DNA of 64,000 nt from Miscanthus floridulus (taxonomy: Eukaryota; Streptophyta; Magnoliopsida; Poales; Poaceae). The position numbers and the translations under genes were made by a program. This document shows, one piece after another, positions 56,081 to 64,000 of the stretch. The notes under the pieces are model-generated. The model saw only the letters and a program-made list of their open reading frames with translations. It was not told where the DNA came from and did not search any database. Location of the stretch: assembly GCF_019320115.1 (NCBI RefSeq), contig NC_089586.1:1178001-1242000 (forward strand), in the 5' to 3' direction. Position 1 is the stretch's first letter, and each line of letters begins with the position of its first letter.

Positions 56081-57102
56081 GAGCGTCTCCAAAAGTTTTC
56101 TAATTTTTTCTCATAAATTTTGTAGTTTGATAACTCCTAAAAAGATATTAGACGAGAAAATAATAGTCATCTTCAAGAGTTTTTAATAAATGTTATCTAA
56201 AAATCAAATATTGTATGGCGTGATGAAACCTTCCGGGCGGAGCGGCACGAGGAACGCCTGCACCGGCGGCTCGGCGCCGGCGCCGGCATCGTCGGCGCAG
56301 CTGGAGCCCTTGTGCGGCGCGCCGAACAACGGCTACCGGCACGTCGGGCACGTGGACCACGCCAGCAGCCAGCGGTCGACGCAGCGGACGTGGAAGCCGT
56401 GGTTGCACTTGGGCAGCACCCGCATGCGCTCCTCGAGCTCCAGCTCGGCCAGGCAGATGGCACACACAGGCCTGCAGCCGCTGGCTGCCTGCAGCGGCAG
56501 CAGCCCCGCCGACTAGACCAGCGTCGGCATCGCGCGCAGCGCCTTCCGCCACGCCCCCGCCTGCGCGAGCCGCGCCACCAACGATAGCCCCGGCTCCCCC
56601 GCCCCCACGGCAGGCTGGCGCTACGCCCCGTGGGGCGACGTCCGGTTGGAGCACCGGAGCGTGCACCGCAAGATGGAGTTGAGCCCGAGAACGCAGATGA
56701 GCGCACACAGGAGCACGGCCAGGATCATGACCACGTTCGCGTCGAAGCTGCTGCTGGTGCTGCTGCTCCCACCTCCGCTCCTGACACCGTCGCTCGCTAG
56801 GGCTTCCTGCTGCCCGGCCACCACCTGGCTCGCCGCCGCATTCTCCCCGTAGCTGTGCAGCGGAGCCAGCAGCAGCGCCCTCCGCGAGTACACATACACG
56901 AGATGGCGCGAAGCAGAGAGAAATCGCGCGGGGGACGGATACGCGTGACGGGAGCAGCACGTAAAGTTACGCGGAAGGAGGGGAATTTCCCAAGTCCTAA
57001 AAGATTAGGAGTAAATATTAGGAGTCGATGGAGAAGGGTTTTTCTCCATCTTTCTAAAAAACAAGGATTATGAGGATGTTTAGGGAACTCTTGGAGATGC
57101 TC
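56081..57102. mobile_element. PIF/Harbinger-type element carrying an ATL gene
   Basis: Ends are GAGCGTCTCCAAAAGTTT on the left and, in reverse complement, GAGCATCTCCAAGAGTTCC on the right. TTA flanks both sides (56078-56080, 57103-57105), the PIF/Harbinger duplication. The 1022-bp element has no transposase; its interior is almost entirely one RING-H2 gene on the minus strand. Confidence 0.75.
56204..56899 (-). pseudogene. RING-H2 ATL-type E3 ubiquitin ligase, three stops
   Basis: A 231-codon intronless frame typical of the plant ATL family, membrane-anchored E3 ligases. There is a hydrophobic segment near the N-terminus ([20 protein letters not shown]) followed by ILRCTLRC, a GLD-like region (KALRAMPTLV), then the RING-H2 domain: [27 protein letters not shown]. 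All eight zinc ligands are present. It ends FITPYNI, TGA. TAG codons interrupt it before the GLD region (56621-56623), at about 56512 and right after the RING (about 56380). It most resembles the ATL70s subgroup, by recall. A full-length gene within element ends suggests capture of a whole gene that later decayed. Confidence 0.85.
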
Positions 57103-57269
57103 TTAGCGCGGAGGGGGACGATTAGTTTAGCGCTGACGATGACCTCCGGGTCTTTTTAGTCGTGGAGATAGAGATTTTCTTAATTTTTTCATATGATATA
57201 TTGATATGCACATGAAAATTTATTTGCTGGGCCACTCCTCGCTAATAGGGTCTACCTCCTCCTCCTACA

Positions 57270-57477
57270 TCATGTGACAGGCACGCCATGTGAGTCAACC
57301 TTCTTCCTTGCTAAGCGCTCATGACAAATACTGATAGATGATTCAAGGTATTTGGCAATTTCCTCAACAGTGTCGATGGTGGTGCTGAATTTTGCAGTTC
57401 TCTCAATCTTCAGGTTGCTGGATTTTGCAGTTCTCTCAATCTTCAGGTCCTCATCATGTAGTTCAGTTTTGGATTTT
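57270..57477 (-). pseudogene. Exon-like segment of unknown protein with in-frame 33-nt duplication
   Basis: After a TAATAG acceptor the minus-strand frame reads KSKTELHDE, then two 11-residue copies built on LKIERTAKxS, then TVEEIAKYLESSISICHERLARKK and a stop. The mix of residues looks like real protein rather than chance, but I do not recognise it and no neighbouring exons were found. Confidence 0.3.
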
Positions 57478-58249
57478 CTATTACAGAGAGTAAATATTTG
57501 TTGTCAAAAACATGCTTAGTATATTACTGAATGCCTGCCTATTGTTTGTCAAATTTGCAGAATATTTCAGAGGCGTGCAAGCTTAACGTAATGATGCCAT
57601 GTGCTAATTTCATGTGATGTTGTGCAGACCTAACTTTAGGTTCTCCTGATGATAGCATCAATTGCATTGATAACGTTTCATTCCATCTCACCCTTCTACT
57701 TCTCTGACATGCATTTTATGTTTCCCTGTTTAAAAGACTAATGCGCCCTTTTTCCTCCATGCTAGCATGGTTATGCCAACCTTCAGCTTGCCAATGTATA
57801 GCAGTTCAATCGGCCATTTCCGTGCTCCTTCTGCTTCAGGCCAGCGTCCTGTGTACTGTTCTATGGCACATGACATCGGTCTATGCATGGATGCTGTAGA
57901 ATATTCTGACATCAGTGTGTAATATCATGACTGACTTTGCATAGCGATTAGGTCTCTTCTGAAGAAGAGACTCAGAAATTGGTTGGTTACGGCCCATAGG
58001 CGGTGCTGCAAACAGAGGACGAACCCACAGGGCTACCTGCGTGGCTGCGTCGGCGGGCCGCCCATGGCAACCTGACGGGACCAATGCCCAGATCGCTTGG
58101 CTTATATCGTACTTTTTCAACTAATGAACATTATTTTTCTCTCACAATAAATCAGTCAATAATACTTTCAACCATGACTTATCAACTAAGTGAACAGACG
58201 TAAAGGCGGAGGGAAAGGTGCTGACCAATCTAATCTGCCAACGTTTCAG
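57478..58249. other. No recognisable gene
   Basis: Mixed-composition sequence. Short frames on both strands, such as minus-strand 57730-57912, give no recognisable product. Confidence 0.4.
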
Positions 58250-58985
58250 ATTGTGCTACTTTATTGATTTTGATTTTTTTATAGCACTGCAATGGATTGC
58301 CGCTAGGACGATTGCTCAACTGTACGTAACCACCTCGACCAGCTTTACAACGACGACGACGAGGACGACAACATAGTCTTTCAGTCCTCAATAAGTTGGG
58401 TAGTTTAGAGTTGAAACCCACCAGATATACCAAATTGTTTTTGTTCCCATTCATCCTTTTCTTTGATAGACCTAGAACATGATCACTAACCATAGATCTA
58501 GTGAGTCTACTTGCTTTTTGAATAAACAGTGAGCATTAGAACATCTACTAGTACATGATAAGAGATATAGAGAGAGAGGGGTGAAGGGGGTGTAAACCAT
58601 CGGCCGCCTTAGAGGAAGACGGGCTCGTCATCGCGGTGCTCGGTGGTGAAAGGCGACGGTGCAGTAGCGGTGTCGTCCAGAGGTCGGTGTAGAGGTCGCA
58701 GGGCAGCCCGGCGTAGTAGTAGCCCTCTGACGTGATGCAGAGGCGGTGGTGGCGCTTTTCCGTCGCTGGCAGCGCCCCCTCTGTGATCGGTTAGGGTTTA
58801 GGACTGTAGGTGGGGTGCTAGGCGGCTCAGGCGAACCTCATGCTTGGCGCCTCTGGCCCCCACCTTCTATTTATGGCGTTGTGCGACGAGGGCCCACCAA
58901 TCATATTAGGGTTGGGCGTCCCCGATTAGGACGCGGATCCAAGGGCCCAATTGACCGTTGGGCCAATTGGTGGAGATCAACTAAT
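58250..58985 (-). mobile_element. 3' LTR of minus-strand copia element
   Basis: On the minus strand a polypurine tract (TTAAGGGGGAGAATA, 58989-59003) is followed by GTTGATCTCCACCAATTGG, a familiar copia LTR start in grasses. A TATA-like CCATAAATAG is read at about 58868-58877, with a CT-rich stretch (TTCACCCCTCTCTCTC) later. The LTR start is clear. Its far end, placed here near 58250, is uncertain. Confidence 0.6.
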
Positions 58986-59203
58986 ATTCTCCCCCTTAAT
59001 CTCACTTATAACTTAAACTTAACTTAATTTCTCTTATTCCCATTCCATCACAGATCAGTGTATAGAGTGTGCCTCGTCGTCACGGTCTCTTGCCATTAGA
59101 TTAAACAACTATAATGCGCCTCTCTGGTTTGAAACATATTTTTAACTAGGCCCTTGTTGTCTAGGAATCATAGGCTTTTCCTTAACCCCATGTCGGCTAA
59201 GTG

Positions 59204-62200
59204 TTATCTGAATACGCTGGGTGGTAAGCCTTTTGTAAGCGGATCCGTGAGCATCTTTTCTGTTCTTATATGCTCAAGACTAATTATATTATCTCGAACT
59301 TTATCCTTCACAACATAATACTTTATGTCAATGTGTTTGGTAGCACCACTTAAAAACTTATTGTTGTGAGCATAACATACTGTTGGATTATTATCGCAGT
59401 ATAACTTGAGTGGTTTATTATGTCGTCTACCACTTTCAATCTGGCCATGAATTTCTTTAGGCAATTCACATGCCTTGTGGCCTCATAACATGCTACAAAC
59501 TCAGCATACATTGTGGACGACGTAGTGACGGTTTGCTTTGAGCTTGTCCACGATATAGCTCCTCCTACGAGAGTGAATATGTATCCTGACATGGACTTTC
59601 TTTCATCTCCCGCATAATCAGAATCTGTATACCCCTCTATGTGCAGGGAATCAGATCTTCTGTACATTAGCATGAGACCCTTCGTACCTTGCAGGTAACG
59701 TAAAACTTTCTTTACTAATTTCTAGTGTTCTATTCCTGGATTATTCTGGTATCTGCCAAGCAACCCGGTAACAAACGCTAAGTCAGGGCAAGTACACACT
59801 TGAGCATACTATAAACTTCCGACAACTGAACTATATGAAACCACTTTCATTTGATCGATCTCATATAGGTTTATGGGACATTGAAATTCTTTATATCTGT
59901 CGCCCTTGACTATAGGAGTAGGTGATGACTTGTAATTTTGCATACTATATTTCTTTAGTACTTTTTCTAAGTATGCCTTTTGTGATAGTCCTAAAACCCC
60001 TTTTCTCTATCTCGGTGAATCTCTATTCCTAGGATGAACGAAGCTTCACCGAGATCCTTCATATCAAACTTTGAGGACAAGAACTTTTTTGTTTCTAATA
60101 GTAGATTAACATCACTGCTAGCGAGCAAGATGTCATCCACATACAAGACTAGGAAAATGTATTTCCCATTCTTGAACTTTGCATAAACACAATTGTCCTC
60201 TATATTTTTTTAAAACCCAAACTTTCTTATTGTACTATCAAACTTCAAATACCACTGTCTTGAAGCTTGCTTTAATCCATAAATAGATTTCTTTAGGCGG
60301 CATCCCATGCATTCTTTTCCTTCCACAACAAACCTTTCAGTTGTGCCATGTAAACGTTTTCCTCCAAATCCCCGTTTAGGAACACCATCTTTACATCCAT
60401 CTGATGTAATTCTAAGTCGTAATGTGCTACAAGCGCCATTATGATTCTAAAAGAATCCTTACATGTTGTAATCTATGCCTTCTCTTTGTGTGAAACCTTT
60501 CACCACAAGTCGCGCTTTAAATCTTTCTATATTCCCTTTGGAGTCATGTTTCGTCTTGTAGACCCATTTACAGCCTACTGTCTTGGCTCCTTTAGGAATT
60601 GTTTCTAAGTTTCAAACTCCGTTGGTTTTCATTGATTTCATTTCATCTTCCATGGCTTCAAGCCACTTGGATGAGTGAGCGCTTCTCATGGCTTTTTCAA
60701 ATGAGGTGGGATCACCCTCCATTTGAAATTCCTCACATTCATAAACTTCATAATCATTAGGAATGGTTGATCTCCTTACTCTATGAGACCTTCTAGGGGC
60801 CTCGTTAGATGACGCTTGTTCTACATGAGCCTATTGTTGCTCTCCCTCATGTGTGATAACGGGTTCTTAGGGATCCTGAAGGACAGGTTCCTCATGCTCA
60901 TTCATTGTTGCCACAGGAGAACTAACAACAGGTGCTGTTACTATAGTGTCTTGCACTGTTGGTATAGCAACAACAGGTAGCGTGAAGAATGGCTCCTAAA
61001 CCATAGGAGTCAGCACATATACCCGCTTCTCTTCAAAACTTATTTCTCGTGCTACCATGCTCTTCCTGATCATATCATCCTCCAAGAAGACAACGTGTCT
61101 TGTTTCTACAAACTTCATTTGTCTGTCAGGTCAATAGAAGCGATAACCTTTTGACTTTTCTGGATAGCCAATGAAATAGCAGCTGACTGTCTTGGAGTCC
61201 AGCTTCCCTATGTTTGGGTTAAATGCATTTGCTCAGCTAGACAACCCCACACACGTAAATAGTTTAGTGAGGGTTCCTTTCTTGTCCACAACTCATACGG
61301 TGTCTTAGGCATCGATTTACTTGGCACTCGATTAAGAATATGAATGGCGGTTTTTAACGCCTCCATCCATAAACTTATCGGTAGGGTAGAGTAACTTATC
61401 ATGCTTCTCACCATATCCATTAAGGTACGGTTGCGTCTTTCGACTACTCCATTCCGCTGAGGCTCGCTCGGTGTAGAATACTGGGCTACTATGCCATTTT
61501 CTTTTAAGTACCTTGCAAAAGATCCAAGAACTTAGCCATATGGGGTATGTCAACCATAGTACTCTCCTCCATGGTCAAACCTTACTACCTTAATCTTTAA
61601 GTTGTGCTGATTCTCTACTTCAGCCTTGAATATTTTAAATTTATCCAATGCTTCCGATCTTTCTTTAATTGGATAAATATAGCCAAAACGAGAATAGTCA
61701 TCTATGAATGTTATGAATGAATTATAACCATCCACACTCTTCATAGGAAAAGGACCATGGGTGTTTGTGTGAATTATTTCTAAAATTTCTGCGCTTCGTT
61801 TAGCATCTTTCTTTATTTTCTTAACATACTTTCCTTTTATGCAATCTATGCATTGTTCTAAATCTAAAAATTCTAAAGGCGGAAAAATAATTTCTTAATC
61901 AATCGCTCTATTCTCTCCTTCAAAATATGGCCTAAACGACAGTGCCATAATTTTGAAGATACATCATGCACTCTCTTCTGCTTATTTGTTGCATTCATAG
62001 ACGAGGAAGCATTCTCATTCTTAGTACTTACATCATTCACATTCTCAGAAAGTGATAATAAATAAAGCTTGTCTTGTCGGAAGGCAAGACCAACACATTT
62101 ATTATTATAAACAATCTGACATTTGTCATTACCAAAATGGCAATCATATCCATCGTCATCTAAACGTGAAACACTTATTAAGTTTCTTCGCAAAGAGGGT

Positions 62201-63296
62201 ACAAATAGAACATCTGAAAGCTTAAGTAGAAAACCATCAACTAATTCTAGAGAAAGATCTCTAATGGTTTCAACTTGAGCTTCTACTCTATTTGCTACTT
62301 TAATTCTTCTTTCTCCTCTTTGTAGGGTCCTCCTCATACGAAATCCCTGTAATGAATTTGCAACATGAACAGTTACACCTGAATCAATCCACCAAGTAGA
62401 TTTTGCATAACTTAAATACAAGGATTCATCTATGAATGTAATGAAATCCTCACCTCTCTTCAGCAAGTTCTTCAGGAAGTTTGGACAGTCCCTTCGGTAA
62501 TGTCCATGCTTCTTGCACCATTTGCATTGATCCTTTTCAACTTGAGCATTGTTGTTTTTCTGATGGTGCTCAGTCTGAGGGGCTTTTCCTTGAGGTTTGG
62601 CATTCTTATTGAAGTTCTTTTTCTTGTCCTTCACAAGATTAGTAGAGTCACCCTATAAGGACTTCAGCCTTTCCTCTTTGTGAACACACATTGTGATGAG
62701 CTTCTCTATGTCCTATTTGTTGGGCTGCATGTTGTAGTTAACAACAAAGGTTTAATATTCCTTTGGCAAGGAAGCAAAAACTAGATGAATCAGGAACTCA
62801 TCCTTGAGCCCCAAATTCATTGGCTTAAACTTCGAAGCCGTGTTGGTCATCTTTAATATGTGCTCTCTGATACCGCCACCAGTATATTTTTCATTGAACA
62901 ATTTCTTGATCAATGTGCTAGCATAAGCATTTGAAGAGCCAGTGAACTGACTCTCCACCTTCTTTAGGTACTCCATGGCGGTATCACAGTCTACGATAGA
63001 CCCCTTATAGCATCTAAAATAGTGGACTTGGCCACCATCAAGCACTTGCGGTTCAAGATGTTCTATTTCTTCTGATCAATATCGTATTTCATTCTAACTT
63101 CCACATGATCTCGCTACCAAGCAGCGAAATCAGCATCAGTCTCGTTTTCTACCCTCACTGGGTCCACTGGCTCAGTAGGACACGGGGAGGTAAGCGCTAA
63201 GTCATTCTCGGACAGCGTAAGTGTGAGCTCATACTTCTCTCGCCATACTCTGTAATTGCCCCCTTCTAGAGGTGGTATGTGCGAGATGAATACCAT
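59204..63296 (-). pseudogene. Ty1/copia gag-pol polyprotein, broken
   Basis: Read on the minus strand: gag from MVFISHIPPLEGGNYRVW (63296) with an UBN2-like central part (63045-62752); CCHC knuckle CKWCKKHGHYRRDC (about 62526-62485); protease motif WWIDSGVTVHVAN (about 62392); pre-integrase LWHCRLGH (about 61950); integrase core (FIDDYSRFGYIY, 61700; VRFDHGGEYYG, 61560; [14 protein letters not shown], 61450); reverse transcriptase with YVDD at 60129-60142 (60650-59700); RNase H with EGYTDSDYAGD (about 59630) and YCDNNPTVCYAHNN (about 59400). The order PR-INT-RT-RH marks Ty1/copia. It is split into seven or more frames by stops and shifts, so it is inactive. Confidence 0.9.
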
Positions 63297-64000
63297 TGGG
63301 TTGAGTCTTGAAAAACATCGTCAGAGGATAGTGAGAAAATATATCATTATAATTGCATGCTTTAATTTAACGTTGGTCAAAATTAAAAATACAATATTCT
63401 TATACACTAATTCGACATCACCGTTGGGCAGAAATAGAATTAATGCATGGAAAACTTATAAATAAATATTATAATATTGTTATTATCAACGTTGGTCAGA
63501 AAAATAACAATATTATAATTTATTGACTAAAAAAGACTACTCTTCAAATTAAATTCTTCCATTGGTTCGAATTTAATTATAAGATAATAAACTATTACAT
63601 TGTAGCGGAAAAATGAACTCAATTTCCTGAATTGTATCCATAGGAAAATTCACATTTCTACTATTTTCTTTGAGCCATTTTTCATTTTCCAAAAATAAAC
63701 ATTTACTGGAAAACAAAAAAAAGGAAAAAACGAGGCTCAATCTTGACTGGTTCTCAGCCCAAAACGGCAAAAGCCGCCCGGTCCAGCTTCCTTGCACGCG
63801 CGCTGCCCGCACCTAGGCCGCAACCTGGGCCTAGGCCAGCAAAGTCGCATGACCGTGTGCGCCTGCCTAGGTCAATTGTTGGCCCGATCGATCTACGCCG
63901 TCTGTTCTAATCCGACGGCTGAGCGTGCTTCTCGCGGGAACAAAACCGGCGCACGATAGCCTCCCCCAAAACCCTAGCATCATTTCTCTTCTCCCTTTCT
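63297..64000 (-). mobile_element. 5' leader region of copia element and unassigned edge
   Basis: Upstream of the copia gag start. AACGTTGGTCAAAATTAAAAA, CACCGTTGGGCAGAAATAGAA and CAACGTTGGTCAGAAAAATAA (63371-63510) are three degenerate copies of one word. I see no match to the LTR at 58250-58985, so the 5' LTR is missing, very different, or beyond the edge. From 63760 the sequence becomes GC-rich. Confidence 0.4.

Noticed and set aside
56193..56960. 255-residue minus-strand frame
   Set aside because: It is an Ala/Gly/Arg-rich shadow of the ATL RING-H2 frame, which lies in another frame with clear zinc ligands.
58250..64000. Matching 5' LTR for the copia element near the right edge
   Set aside because: No stretch from 63300 to 64000 resembles the LTR at 58250-58985.

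Overview
This is a gene-poor, transposon-dense stretch of a grass nuclear genome. The clues are Au-type SINE, Tourist, Stowaway and other grass MITE signatures, Maximus/SIRE-like LTRs packed with short CCGGAC-type repeats, and a GC-rich first exon followed by AT-rich introns. An Andropogoneae species (sugarcane, sorghum, Miscanthus type) is likely, but that is inference. One ordinary host gene is clearly intact: NBR1, the selective-autophagy cargo receptor, at 33172-38041 (+), seven exons, 852 residues, with PB1, ZZ, FW (NBR1) and two UBA domains and a WDPL Atg8-interacting motif.

Left third (1-19065): overlapping retroelement remains. A gag-only interior and 2.4-kb LTR (1-6431); a 2.8-kb LTR-like block on the minus strand (about 6441-9240) that may be a solo LTR; the 3' end and LTR of another Maximus/SIRE-like element (9246-12077); the plus-strand accessory ORF of a minus-strand Tat-type gypsy element (12078-16496); a minus-strand LTR fragment (16497-18117); and a 655-bp near-perfect palindrome with 9-bp target duplications (18400-19054).

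19066-31677: one 12.6-kb Tat-lineage Ty3/gypsy element with both LTRs, decayed gag and pol (protease, RT, two RNase H regions, integrase), three tandem-repeat zones, and a large antisense accessory gene with its own TATA box between integrase and the 3' LTR.

31678-45224: NBR1 and its surroundings. There are MITEs, two tiny poly-A retro-insertions (20 and 24 bp) with 14-15-bp duplications, a Helitron 3' terminus, an Au-like SINE, a LINE tail with a 16-bp duplication, and a minus-strand mosaic of gene fragments (SKP1-like, receptor-like cytoplasmic kinase, LAMMER/AFC kinase).

45225-55897: a complete 10.67-kb Mutator-like element with TIRs of about 480 bp and a perfect 9-bp duplication (TCCTCATCC). 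It carries a broken MURA-type transposase and a plant-mobile-domain gene reading rightward from the left TIR, and two GRF-type zinc-finger genes reading leftward from the right side. One of the GRF genes looks intact. A TIR-like motif array lies in the middle. This multi-cargo element is the most interesting system in the window.

55907-64000: a 1.0-kb PIF/Harbinger-type element (TTA duplication) holding a full-length but three-stop RING-H2 ATL gene, then a minus-strand Ty1/copia element (LTR around 58.25-58.98 kb, gag-pol 59.2-63.3 kb). Most nonsense changes in the dead element genes are G:C to A:T transitions, as expected of long-methylated DNA.
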